A stretch of 64,000 bases of DNA from an uncultured Lachnospiraceae bacterium (GCA_946558695.1 CAMNTQ010000008.1:1-64000), one strand, 5' to 3'. Numbered from the stretch's first letter, positions 9,543-17,925 are shown. Notes: generated by a model not told the origin, from the letters alone. Numbers and translations: made by a program.

Positions 9543-9556
9543 TAAAACTTGTTACT
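9543..9556. promoter_or_regulatory. Second operator-like site O2 between the divergent genes
   Basis: TAAAACTTGTTACT shares the ten-base core AACTTGTTAC with O1, 132 bases away. Two copies of one core within a divergent promoter region fit looping or autoregulation by the LacI protein. The rest of this 274-base gap is AT-rich spacer; a TAAAAT (9611-9616) is a possible -10 for the regulator. Confidence 0.55.
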
Positions 9557-9648
9557 ATTATTTGTTTCACTATTTTTATATTAACGTGAGAAATTCTGAA
9601 CAAGATATGGTAAAATATTAATACCAGAGAAAGGATCGGATACGAAAT

Positions 9649-10677
9649 ATGGATAATAATTTTTTAGGCATCAGAGAAATTGCGCAGATGGCAAACGTCT
9701 CAACCGCAACCGTTTCACGGGTTATCAATCATCCCGAAAAATGTTCGGAACAGACACGGAAAAAGGTAGAAAAAATCATACAGGAAAATAATTACATTCC
9801 AAACGAAACTATAAAGAATATATTTTCCAAATCATCCAATACGATTGCTATATTTATTTACGATATCAGCAATCCCTTTTTTACCAACCTGATTATGGAA
9901 CTGAACAGCATCTGCTTTAAAGAGCACTATACGCTGCTGATCTGCGACACAGAGAACGACATAGAAAAAGAAAAAGAATACTTGAAGTTCTGTATTGCAA
10001 AGCGCTGTATTGGAATTATTTTAACAGAGGGTATTTCAAACGCGTTATTTAAAAATATAAAGATTCCTTTTGTCTCTCTGGACAGAAAAGAAGGGGACAA
10101 CGTCCCCTTTGTAACATCCGAAAATTATCATATTATACGAAAAGTAATAAATTACTTATATAATCTGGGACATAGAAGAATTGCATTTGTAGGGTCAAAA
10201 CACCAATTTGTTTCCGTAGAAAAAAGATATCAGGGGTATTTAGACGAGTTAAAAGAAAAAAATATTCCTTTTAGACCAGAATATATATACCGCGAAGGGA
10301 AGTCGCTTGACACAAAGCTGGGAAGGCAGGCTCTCCGATATTTCTTATCCCTTTCCCAAATGCCTACAGCCCTTCTCTGCGCCAACGACATGGTGGCGCT
10401 CGGCGTCATCAACGAAGCGAGGTCCATGAATATAGACATACCGGAGACTATGTCCATATGCGGCTTTGACCACGTTTTAGATGAATTCCTTCCTGTGCCG
10501 CTGACTACCGTAGAGCAAAATATATCAAAGATTGCCGAAGAATTATTTTACTCTTTGACCGAAGAGCCCAACACTCCCGCAGAAAAAATCGTAGATTCCA
10601 CCTTTATTCCCGGAAAAACCTGCGCACATGCAGCATCATGGGATAAGACGAGACAAGCCGGAATCTTAGAAAAGTAA
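9649..10677 (+). CDS. LacI-family transcriptional regulator of the glycyl-radical/sugar operon
   Basis: A 342-aa LacI/GalR regulator. An N-terminal helix-turn-helix (GIREIAQMANVSTATVSRVIN, hinge helix following) precedes a sugar-binding core with typical segments (AIFIYDISNPFFTNLI, HRRIAFVGSKH, ALLCANDMVALGVI, CGFDHV). It is divergent from the glycyl radical enzyme operon, and two AACTTGTTAC operator copies lie between them, so it most likely represses the operon until a pathway sugar binds. Its effector is unknown. The start follows an AAAGGAT ribosome binding site. Confidence 0.93.
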   Translation: MDNNFLGIREIAQMANVSTATVSRVINHPEKCSEQTRKKVEKIIQENNYIPNETIKNIFSKSSNTIAIFIYDISNPFFTNLIMELNSICFKEHYTLLICDTENDIEKEKEYLKFCIAKRCIGIILTEGISNALFKNIKIPFVSLDRKEGDNVPFVTSENYHIIRKVINYLYNLGHRRIAFVGSKHQFVSVEKRYQGYLDELKEKNIPFRPEYIYREGKSLDTKLGRQALRYFLSLSQMPTALLCANDMVALGVINEARSMNIDIPETMSICGFDHVLDEFLPVPLTTVEQNISKIAEELFYSLTEEPNTPAEKIVDSTFIPGKTCAHAASWDKTRQAGILEK

Positions 10678-10683
10678 AATCTT

Positions 10684-10722
10684 TAAAAAAGCCCCCGACT
10701 GATTTTGCCGGGGCTTTTTAAG
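10684..10722. terminator. Bidirectional terminator between the LacI gene and the surface-protein gene
   Basis: AAAAAGCCCC and GGGGCTTTTT pair across a short loop and carry A/T runs on both sides, so it can end transcription of the two convergent genes. Confidence 0.85.
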
Positions 10723-10742
10723 TGTTGCACGCCATATGTTTT

Positions 10743-13616
10743 CTATTTTACAGTTACTTTAATCCCTCTTTTCACACCGTTCGCGGACACAACATACACG
10801 GTACACGATCCTTTTTTCTTTCCTCTGACCGTACCTGTGTTTGACACGGATGCAACCTTCTCATTTGTTGAATAATAACGGTATACAGCTATGTGCTTTT
10901 TCGGAAGCAACTTTTTTCTCTTACTCTGCTTTACGGTCTTGGCTTTAATTTTCTGCGTTTTCCCTTTCTTGACCGTAAGCTTTGTTTTTGAAACTTTGAT
11001 GCTTTTTGCATTTGTATAGCCTTTTTTATTATTTCCCACAACATGGAGTGACAGGCTTTTTGCAATCGTCTTCTTTTTCCCGTTCACGATACGGTATGCC
11101 TGTATCTGTATCTTGTAAGTACCTTTTTTGCTGATTTTCTTCTTTCCAATCTTGCTTATGGCAAGACTCGTCTTTGCGCTTCCTTTGAGTGTTTTCACTA
11201 ATTTGTATTTTTTCCCACATTTTTCTGCATAGATTGCATATCCGGAGGCTTTGCTCACTTTTCCCCACGATACTTTCAGTTTTGTACCGGACATGGACGC
11301 TTTAGCTTTTTGATTGAGCCGTACAGTGTTGGCCGCAATATCAGCTTTTGATATTACAGGCTGTTTTTGAGGTTTATTGGGTTTTTTCACCTGCTCTGGC
11401 TGCTGCTCTGGCTGCGGTTTTGCCGGCTGCTCTGGCTGCGGTTTTGCCGGCTGCTCTGGCTGCGGCTTTGCCGGCTCCTCTGGTTTTTCCTCCTGCAGCT
11501 TCGTCCACTTGGATACAATCTGCGCCGATTCATGGAACTCCATCTCCATATCAAATGGTTCCCATGCATCCGCCTTCTTTATATACCACCCATCAAACTG
11601 ATAACCTTCTCTCTCAGGCGCCTGCGGCAGCACAATCTTCTCCCCGTCCGCCAGAAGATGCGCTTCTGCACTGTCGCCCTTGTCTACAGTAACGATATAC
11701 TTTATTACATCTCCAAAACGAACCGTCCCTGTTCCGGCAATATGTCCGGAGATTTCAGCCATCATTTCTTCCGTAACATCCTCCGGCAGCAAAAGGATTC
11801 CATTTACAACGATGGTATCATTGAGATCGATAAAGTCCGCCAGCGTTTCCTTTGTCAAGTGTGTCTTTGCATCTATAACCGCACCTTCTTCTACGACCAG
11901 TCTGGCCCCCTCCAGCACGTTCAGCTTCATCGCGCTGGCCGATCCCAATGCCGGTTTTAATGTCAGCATCTGCTTATTTTTCAAGGCTGTCTCTCCGCTT
12001 GCGGCATATACATATAATTTATTGTGCATTTCAACGATAAATCCATTGATAATACCCTCGTTAATAACCGAACCATCACGGATTTTCACAGCGTAAAACG
12101 ACGACCCGGCCGCATCTATCGTCCCGCTGTTTTTTAACTGCCCCTGATTCTGAAGCTGTCCTCCCTGAGATATTGTCACGCTGCCGTTATTCTGTAAAAG
12201 ACCGCCCATTTTTGTTGATGGGTCATAATAATTATAGATATAGCCGCCGCTTTGAACATCTATTGTTCCGGCATTCACAACAGAAGCATTCGGACAAATA
12301 TCTATGCTGGCGCCGCTCTGGACATGGATTGTTCCATTATTGATCAGCTTGCTTTTAGGCTGTTTTTGAATGCCCCCCACATTAAAACAATCTCCCTCCG
12401 ACATATTCAGCACAGTCCCTTTCGGGATCGTGAGCGTTGCCGGCGAGTCCTGATACCCTATAGTAATCAGCTTCCGGACGCCAAGTTTCATATTTTCGTT
12501 CCAAACCACGTTTCCAAATACATATCCCGCGGCTAATTTCTCATCACCCGAATCGATCACTCTATCCGCCACGGTAACTTTATCCGTATCTTCATCATAC
12601 GAACACAGCAAATACCAGACCAGATCCCCCTCATGCGGTATAACATACTTCTTCCCGTCAAACAAGACTGCGTTGTTTGAAGCTTTCAAAGGCCATGCAG
12701 ATACAGACGGAATCATATAGTCGCCGCCTTCATTATCCGCAAACAACGTTCCGCCGTTTATCGTGCATCCCTGAGAATAAAGCGTCCCTGAAGCCAAACC
12801 GCTATTCGTATTTCCAACCGCTCTCACATCACTGGACACAAACTCAATATTGCCTGTAGGAGCATTGATTGCAGGCCCATTCCCGTTAATGGCGATCACA
12901 TGGCTGTTTTCAATTCTTATCTTCCGTCCCTGAGACTGCCCTGCAAAAATAGCACTGCTCTCACCGCCGATTCCCGCAGTATTGCTCCTTACTTTTATAT
13001 ATTTACTGTTTCTGAGTACTATATTGCCTCCGGTTGCACCGATTCCTCTGCAAGGATTTGATACTGAACCGTATACGATTTCCATCCGAACAGTATCCGC
13101 TGTAATATTCCCGGAAGCCTGAATGCCGCCGCTCTGACTGTTTATCTTTAACGTCCCGGTTCCGGACAGAGCCACATCAATATTCGGAGCCGCCCCCTCA
13201 CTACTTAACGCACATATTCCGATGCTGCCCGCCGTAATCTGATTTTCACCTTCTACCCTGATATCCACCGGCACACATATGCAGATTCCTATCTTTGCAC
13301 TATTAATCACAGCATTTTTCAGAGTCAACGTCCCGCTGACAACATCCTCACCATCCAGTTTCGGCGTCCAGACAATCTGCCCGTTTCCTGCCGTGTAAGA
13401 GGTTTCTGCCTTCGGAACCTGATTCATCCATTGAAAATTCAGACCTGCTGACGCCGACTGTTCTTTTTCTGCCGTTCTGGCTGTATGAGCGTCTTCCTGT
13501 ATGATTTCATCCGGCGAGCCGCTTTCAACTGCCGCTGCCGCAAGGGGCGTATGAAAAAATATCAGGCTCGCTGTTAAAAGGGCAAGACCCCTTCTGACTT
13601 TCATTCCTCTATCCAT
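10743..13616 (-). CDS. Large secreted repeat protein with InlB-type repeat, proline-rich spacer, fibronectin-like and Big2-like domains
   Basis: 957 residues. A signal peptide (MKVRRGLALLTASLIFFHTPLAAAA) is followed by a long beta-helix-like region rich in short repeats such as NNGTIHVQSG and NAGTIDVQSG. Then comes an InlB/Listeria-Bacteroides repeat (PEREGYQFDGWYIKK), a tandem PAKPQPEQ spacer, a fibronectin-III-like unit (KLKVSWGKVSKASGYAIYA) and a C-terminal Big2-like Ig domain (ISVSKTKLTV-type pattern; NEKVASVSNTGTVRGKKKG). No LPXTG anchor is seen, so it is probably secreted or bound non-covalently through its Lys-rich C-terminus. Likely an adhesin or cell-surface structural protein. An AGGAGG site 7 bases before the first ATG supports the start. 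It lies beside a LytTR two-component system that may control it. Confidence 0.8.
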   Translation of the reverse strand: MDRGMKVRRGLALLTASLIFFHTPLAAAAVESGSPDEIIQEDAHTARTAEKEQSASAGLNFQWMNQVPKAETSYTAGNGQIVWTPKLDGEDVVSGTLTLKNAVINSAKIGICICVPVDIRVEGENQITAGSIGICALSSEGAAPNIDVALSGTGTLKINSQSGGIQASGNITADTVRMEIVYGSVSNPCRGIGATGGNIVLRNSKYIKVRSNTAGIGGESSAIFAGQSQGRKIRIENSHVIAINGNGPAINAPTGNIEFVSSDVRAVGNTNSGLASGTLYSQGCTINGGTLFADNEGGDYMIPSVSAWPLKASNNAVLFDGKKYVIPHEGDLVWYLLCSYDEDTDKVTVADRVIDSGDEKLAAGYVFGNVVWNENMKLGVRKLITIGYQDSPATLTIPKGTVLNMSEGDCFNVGGIQKQPKSKLINNGTIHVQSGASIDICPNASVVNAGTIDVQSGGYIYNYYDPSTKMGGLLQNNGSVTISQGGQLQNQGQLKNSGTIDAAGSSFYAVKIRDGSVINEGIINGFIVEMHNKLYVYAASGETALKNKQMLTLKPALGSASAMKLNVLEGARLVVEEGAVIDAKTHLTKETLADFIDLNDTIVVNGILLLPEDVTEEMMAEISGHIAGTGTVRFGDVIKYIVTVDKGDSAEAHLLADGEKIVLPQAPEREGYQFDGWYIKKADAWEPFDMEMEFHESAQIVSKWTKLQEEKPEEPAKPQPEQPAKPQPEQPAKPQPEQQPEQVKKPNKPQKQPVISKADIAANTVRLNQKAKASMSGTKLKVSWGKVSKASGYAIYAEKCGKKYKLVKTLKGSAKTSLAISKIGKKKISKKGTYKIQIQAYRIVNGKKKTIAKSLSLHVVGNNKKGYTNAKSIKVSKTKLTVKKGKTQKIKAKTVKQSKRKKLLPKKHIAVYRYYSTNEKVASVSNTGTVRGKKKGSCTVYVVSANGVKRGIKVTVK
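11403..11474. repeat. Three 24-bp tandem repeats encoding PAKPQPEQ
   Basis: Units beginning at 11403, 11427 and 11451 are almost identical (the third has one change) and encode the extended Pro/Lys/Gln spacer of the surface protein. The unit length is a multiple of three, so gain or loss of copies would change spacer length without breaking the frame. A partial fourth unit follows. Confidence 0.85.
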
Positions 13617-13832
13617 TTGTCTCCCTCCTGTCTTTTATTCGCATAATTTCAGGACAAAACCGCACCTTTTAAGCGCGTCCTAAAATATTATTTGAATTAT
13701 ACGACATATCTTCTTCCATTTTCTGCTTTTGGCGCGAATCGCATGGTTTTGCCGTAAATGGACAAAAAAATACGTGGATATTGTCTTTTATTTGAGATAA
13801 AATAAATGTAAGCTGAACAAATTATATAGGGA

Positions 13833-13843
13833 GGGGGGGGGGG
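13833..13843 (+). repeat. Eleven-G homopolymer in the ribosome binding site of the response regulator gene
   Basis: The sequence before the start codon is GGGA followed by eleven G and TATAAAA then ATG. The G run is part of the Shine-Dalgarno region, so copy-number change would alter the spacing or strength of translation initiation. A sequencing or assembly error at the homopolymer is also possible. Confidence 0.8.
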
Positions 13844-13850
13844 TATAAAA

Positions 13851-14582
13851 ATGCGCATCGCTCTGGTAGAAGACTGCGTCTCTGACGCAAAAACGCTATC
13901 CGATTTTTTGACACAATATAAAGAACTGCATTCACCAGAACTTTACTTTGCCCGATACAGTTCCGGCGAGGCATTCTTAGCATCTCCATTTGAAAAATAC
14001 CATCTTGTGTTTATGGATATTTACATGGGGCAAATGGACGGAATCGAGACTGCCCGCCGGATTCTTGAGAAAAACGCCGACTGCCTTATTGTGTTTTTGA
14101 CTGCAAGCAGAGAGGATATCTGGCGCGCGGTAAAGCTTCACGTCTGTTTTGACTATATTGAAAAAGTAAGCTTAAATTACAAAAAGGTTGAGGAAGTCCT
14201 GAATGCTGCATGGAAGAAACTGCGGTTACAGGCAAGAGTTCTGGAATTTTACTCTGGAAAACAAAAAGTCCGCCTGCCTCTTTCTAAGATTCAATATCTG
14301 GTTTCACGCGACAAATATACCTTTCTCATATTGGAAAACGGGCAGGAACTGCGCTACCGCGTTACCTTTTCCTCTCTCCATGCCATTCTGCAAAAGGAAA
14401 CCAGATTTTTGCTCTGCAACAGAGGCATCCTTCTGAATATGGATTTTATCACAAAGGCAACCCGGGACACATTTATAATGTCAGACAATAAATCCTTCCC
14501 CATTCACAAACGAAACCATATAAACATCATGCAAAGATTTAATCATTACCAGTTTGAAAAGCTAGGTGAACAGGAGGTATGA
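13851..14582 (+). CDS. LytTR-family response regulator (AgrA/VirR-like)
   Basis: A 243-aa regulator. The receiver domain has acidic residues near the N-terminus (VED), the phosphoacceptor Asp56 in VFMDIYMG and a conserved Thr in FLTAS. The C-terminal half is a LytTR DNA-binding domain (LPLSKIQYLVSRDKYTFLIL, FLLCNRGILLNMDFI, FPIHKRNHINIMQRF). It forms a two-component system with the GHKL kinase that follows after 3 bases. LytTR systems of this kind usually control extracellular factors, and the adjacent divergent gene is a large surface protein. Its translation may be phase-variable because of the poly-G tract. Confidence 0.93.
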   Translation: MRIALVEDCVSDAKTLSDFLTQYKELHSPELYFARYSSGEAFLASPFEKYHLVFMDIYMGQMDGIETARRILEKNADCLIVFLTASREDIWRAVKLHVCFDYIEKVSLNYKKVEEVLNAAWKKLRLQARVLEFYSGKQKVRLPLSKIQYLVSRDKYTFLILENGQELRYRVTFSSLHAILQKETRFLLCNRGILLNMDFITKATRDTFIMSDNKSFPIHKRNHINIMQRFNHYQFEKLGEQEV

Positions 14583-14585
14583 TTT

Positions 14586-15911
14586 ATGGAAAAATTGATA
14601 GCAACTGCTATGTATGCCCGCTCTACCTTCAGCATCATACCGCTTATCTTCTTTTGCTTTATCCCTGTCTGGCAGGATGCGAAAAGGTCACACGCACGCC
14701 TTGCCGCCAAAACCGCCGCCGCCTTTGCATTGATGGAAATCGTCATGTTCCTTATATATTTTCTGCTCCCGCCTGCAGCTGCAGATTTGGTAAATGAATT
14801 TCTTTGCATCGTTGTATTTTTCTATCTGTACCAAAAAGAATTTGCACTTAAGCGTTCCCACCTGTGGTTTATCTTTATGACCGCCTGCCTGCTTGGAGGC
14901 TTTACTTACCTGTTCTACCATTTGGTCAATATATTTTTTCATCCCGCAGCCACTGTTGACGACCCGGTATATACCGACGTCTTTTTACTCCAGCTTGCCT
15001 TTGAATCTATACTGATCCTCGTCCTCGCCCTGCCTGCCCGGCGGTATCTTGGATGGCTGGCACACCATTTCCATGAGGAAAAGGTCTGGAGGATCATCTG
15101 GCTGATACCAACGGGTTTTTTAGCATTTTCCTACGTCTTCATCCCTTATGATAACAGTGTTATGTTTGTAGGACGGTTTATAGAAATATATATCATCACG
15201 ATTTTCATCCTTTTCATTCTCATCCTCCTTATCTATGGTTTGTTTTACAAAATCGCTTACAGCATCACGGAAAATCAGAACATCATCCAAAGAACCGCCC
15301 AGCTGGAAATACAGGCACAGCAATACCATCGGCTCCAAGCTTATATGCAGGAAACCACCCGTCTGCGCCATGATTTCCGCCATCAGCTCACTGTTCTTGC
15401 AGATATGCTGAAAAAGCAGCGCTACAGGGAACTAGAAGAATATCTGGAGCAATCCATCGGCAGTGTTACCGACATGCCCTTAAAGTATTGCTCTTCCCCC
15501 GCCGTTAATGCCATCTTAAACCACTACGTTTCTCTCTGCCGGGAGTTTTGCATAGAGACTCGTCTGAACATACGCCTGAAAGATGATTTTTCTATCGAGG
15601 ACATGGATTTTTGCGTACTGCTGGGGAATCTGCTGGAAAATGCGGCGGATGCCTGCAAAGCCCTCCCCGAAGAAAAGCGCAGAATTACATTGACAGCAGG
15701 ACAGACGTCTGAACACGTCATCGCCCTGCATATCGTAAACCCATATGAACAGCCGCTGTCCATAAAGGGCGGGAAACTCCTTTCCTCCAAGCACGACGGA
15801 GAAGGGCAGGGGCTGAAATCTGTACGGCTGATTACAGAAAAATATGACGGATTTCTCGACATCATCCATGAAAACCATATATTTGAAGTGAAGGTACTGT
15901 TGAACTTTTAA
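14586..15911 (+). CDS. Membrane sensor histidine kinase, GHKL type (AgrC-like)
   Basis: 441 residues. The N-terminal half (about 1-225) contains six or seven hydrophobic segments forming a membrane sensor. A coiled linker (IIQRTAQLEIQAQQYHRLQAYM) leads to the H-box LRHDFRHQLTVL (about 260-271), then the N-box NLLENAADAC and a G-box near EGQGLKSVRLI in a HATPase_c domain. It would phosphorylate the LytTR regulator encoded upstream. AgrC-like kinases commonly sense peptides, but no AgrD/AgrB-like genes are in the window, so the signal is unknown. An AGGAGGT site overlaps the end of the regulator gene. Confidence 0.92.
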   Translation: MEKLIATAMYARSTFSIIPLIFFCFIPVWQDAKRSHARLAAKTAAAFALMEIVMFLIYFLLPPAAADLVNEFLCIVVFFYLYQKEFALKRSHLWFIFMTACLLGGFTYLFYHLVNIFFHPAATVDDPVYTDVFLLQLAFESILILVLALPARRYLGWLAHHFHEEKVWRIIWLIPTGFLAFSYVFIPYDNSVMFVGRFIEIYIITIFILFILILLIYGLFYKIAYSITENQNIIQRTAQLEIQAQQYHRLQAYMQETTRLRHDFRHQLTVLADMLKKQRYRELEEYLEQSIGSVTDMPLKYCSSPAVNAILNHYVSLCREFCIETRLNIRLKDDFSIEDMDFCVLLGNLLENAADACKALPEEKRRITLTAGQTSEHVIALHIVNPYEQPLSIKGGKLLSSKHDGEGQGLKSVRLITEKYDGFLDIIHENHIFEVKVLLNF

Positions 15912-15962
15912 GTAACTCTATGGTACAATTTAAAAAAGAAGCCTGCAAGGGAGGGATAGCGT

Positions 15963-16505
15963 ATGTATTTTCCGAATACAGAAAGAAATACTATATCCGA
16001 AGATATTATTATCGAGAAAGCGAAGCCGGAAGATGCAGAAGAACTGCTCCATATCCTGAAGATCATCGGAGGAGAAACAGACAATCTCACCTTTGGTTCA
16101 GAAGGACTTTCCGCTACATTAAAAGAAGAACAGATTTATCTCGCATCGCTTATAGACTCTGTTTCCTCAGCCATGTTCGTAGCAAGAAAGAATGGGCGAA
16201 TCGTCGGAAATGCCCATTTTACCGGAATGACACGAACGCGGCTAAAGCACAGAGGTACTCTCGGCATTTCTGTACTAAGATCGGAATGGGGACAGGGAAT
16301 CGGACATAGTCTTATGGAAGCTGTCATCGATTTTGCCAAGAATACCGCTCATGTGGAGATCATCTCATTAGAAGTTAAGAGCGATAATGTCCGGGCAATT
16401 GAATTATATAAAAAGTTTGGCTTTGAAAAAACTGGACATTTTAAAGGTTTTCTAAAAATCAATGGGGAATATGCGGACTTTGAACTGATGAACCTGTATC
16501 TATAA
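15963..16505 (+). CDS. GNAT-family N-acetyltransferase
   Basis: A 180-aa single-domain acetyltransferase with the acetyl-CoA pyrophosphate loop RSEWGQGIGHSLM and the C-terminal DNVRAIELYKKFGFEKTGHFKGF pattern of the RimI/RimJ group. It transfers acetyl groups to an amine of unknown identity. It lies about 50 bases downstream of the histidine kinase behind its own GGGAGGG ribosome binding site, with no terminator between, so it may be co-transcribed with the two-component system. The alternative frame ORF starting at 15920 is a shadow. Confidence 0.85.
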   Translation: MYFPNTERNTISEDIIIEKAKPEDAEELLHILKIIGGETDNLTFGSEGLSATLKEEQIYLASLIDSVSSAMFVARKNGRIVGNAHFTGMTRTRLKHRGTLGISVLRSEWGQGIGHSLMEAVIDFAKNTAHVEIISLEVKSDNVRAIELYKKFGFEKTGHFKGFLKINGEYADFELMNLYL

Positions 16506-16516
16506 AACTTATACAT

Positions 16517-16842
16517 TTAACTTGACAAACCCTCCACGATCCTCCGAGCCTTCTCGAAAGGCATCTCTACAAAATCCGCAACTTCTTCTATGGAGATGCC
16601 TTTCCTGTATTTTTTCATGATTCGATCTATACATAGTCTACTAACGATGCTTTCCAGTCCCTATATTGTAATCTCTTCATTCTCGTTTTTTCGAACATAT
16701 CATGAAGACACCGGCTCCCATCCCATATTTTTTCCCCATAATAAAATACAACTGTAATCACAGGATTTAATTTATCATCCTTTTTCATCCGTGAGAGAAA
16801 TTCGTCTTCTGTCACCGCTTCCTTCTCTTTTTTCCTTAACAC
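16517..16842 (-). pseudogene. Relic of an Rpn-family (PD-(D/E)XK) recombination-promoting nuclease/transposase
   Basis: A 71-aa ORF contains LNPVITVVFYYGEKIWDG and SRCLHDMFE, the internal signature of Rpn/YhgA-like nucleases. After its stop, another frame continues with RIMKKYRKGISIEEVADF and a C-terminal helix ending EGLSS, the usual tail of this family. The N-terminal nuclease domain is missing and a frameshift separates the two parts, so the gene is dead. Inverted AAAGGCATCTC/GAGATGCCTTT arms (16557-16567 and 16593-16603) inside the relic could act as a terminator for the acetyltransferase gene. Confidence 0.7.
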
Positions 16843-16905
16843 AAAAACCCTTATACCGCCCCCTCTTTGCCGGGCAAAACATGAGAATACCGGCTGCCTT
16901 TCGGA

Positions 16906-17670
16906 TCATTCTTCCGGGTCTGCAACGATCACTTCCTTTTTAAGCGCGCAAGCTTTTGCAAGAATCTCCGGAGAGGTCTTATTATCCGTGATGATTACGT
17001 CAATCTGGCTTAGGGGGATGGAGTTGCACAGAGAGACGTGCTCGCATTTGGTGTGATCGATCAGAAGGACTACTTTTTTTGCAATGGAGGCAAGCGCTCG
17101 CTTCGTCTCCACAAGCGGATAAGTATGTTCAAAAGCACCGCCCGGTATGCGGAATGCTCTGGCCGAGATAAACGCCACATCCGCCCGGTGCTGTGTCAAT
17201 GTCTCCCGGGAGTCAGTCATAATGGATTTTGTGCGGTGGTAGAGCATGCCGCCGGTTAAATATGTCTGGATATTTTCCTTATTGGACAGTTCTACCGCAG
17301 TCATGAGGTTGGAAGTGATGACTGAAAGCGGAATATTGTCGGGAAGAAACCTGGAAAAGGTGTGGGCGGTGGTGCCGGAGTCAATGCAGATTACGCTGTA
17401 GGGATGCACGAATTTTAACGCGGCTCTGGCAATCGCCTCCTTCTCGTACTGGTGCTCATCAATCTGCTCGTGAAAATAATTCGGCTTTGCCTCTTTCATC
17501 AAGAAAGCGCATCCGTGCTTGCGCCGAATAAGCTTTATATTTTCAAGCTCATTCAGATCGCGCCGGATCGTCATCTCGCTGCAATTGAGCATCTCCGCTA
17601 ATTCTTTCGGCGTACAGATCATCTGATTTTCCAACAGTTCTATAATCTTTGCATGTCGTTCCTTTTTCAT
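16906..17670 (-). CDS. DeoR-family transcriptional regulator
   Basis: 254 residues from the ATG at 17670 (MKKERHAKIIELLENQ). The longer ORF start at 17793 adds an AT-rich, non-conserved extension and lacks a ribosome binding site, whereas AAAGGAT precedes 17670. The N-terminal DeoR helix-turn-helix (TPKELAEMLNCSEMTIRRDLNELE) is followed by the phosphosugar-sensing domain with IDSGTTAHTFSRFL, VITSNL, YLTGG and VLLIDHTKC. Such regulators repress sugar operons and respond to phosphorylated intermediates. It is divergent from the E1/aldolase/E2/E3/kinase operon, with long palindromes between, so it very likely controls that operon and itself. Confidence 0.92.
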   Translation of the reverse strand: MKKERHAKIIELLENQMICTPKELAEMLNCSEMTIRRDLNELENIKLIRRKHGCAFLMKEAKPNYFHEQIDEHQYEKEAIARAALKFVHPYSVICIDSGTTAHTFSRFLPDNIPLSVITSNLMTAVELSNKENIQTYLTGGMLYHRTKSIMTDSRETLTQHRADVAFISARAFRIPGGAFEHTYPLVETKRALASIAKKVVLLIDHTKCEHVSLCNSIPLSQIDVIITDNKTSPEILAKACALKKEVIVADPEE

Positions 17671-17755
17671 CTGAATATCCTTTCGCTGACTAACGATTGC
17701 TGCACAGAAGTGCGCAATTTTTAACATTATAGTAATAATAAAATATGTTTTTACA

Positions 17756-17778
17756 TTTTGCAATATATTATTGCAAAA
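17756..17778. promoter_or_regulatory. Operator-like perfect inverted repeat upstream of the DeoR gene
   Basis: TTTTGCAATA and TATTGCAAAA are perfect 10-base arms with a 3-base spacer, lying about 90 bases upstream of the DeoR start. Likely an autoregulatory site. Confidence 0.55.
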
Positions 17779-17809
17779 AATGTTAAAAAACAAACAAAAA
17801 TAGTAAATA

Positions 17810-17831
17810 TTTGTTTTTATATAAACACAAA
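17810..17831. promoter_or_regulatory. Operator-like palindrome upstream of the E1 operon promoter
   Basis: A 22-base near-perfect palindrome with TTTGT and ACAAA ends around a TTTATATAAA centre, with one mismatched pair. Further ACAAACAAA-type repeats flank it (17791-17800 and 17826-17834). It sits 15 bases upstream of the -35 box of the E1 operon and is a candidate DeoR binding site. Confidence 0.55.
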
Positions 17832-17846
17832 CAACAGGATAATATG

Positions 17847-17875
17847 TTGAAATATAAACTTTTTGTAAATATAAT
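17847..17875 (+). promoter_or_regulatory. Promoter of the E1/aldolase/E2/E3/kinase operon
   Basis: TTGAAA and a consensus TATAAT are spaced by exactly 17 bases, 51 bases upstream of the first start codon. Confidence 0.75.
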
Positions 17876-17925
17876 TATCACATAGAAGCAATTTAAAGTG
17901 TTATGTTGATAAAGGAGATACAGCT

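Noticed and set aside
11367-11960. Overlapping plus-strand ORFs rich in Leu/Cys repeats
   Set aside because: Produced by antisense reading of the PAKPQPEQ repeat of the surface protein.
17671-17793. N-terminal extension of the DeoR ORF
   Set aside because: AT-rich, non-conserved, overlaps palindromic regulatory sequence and lacks a ribosome binding site.
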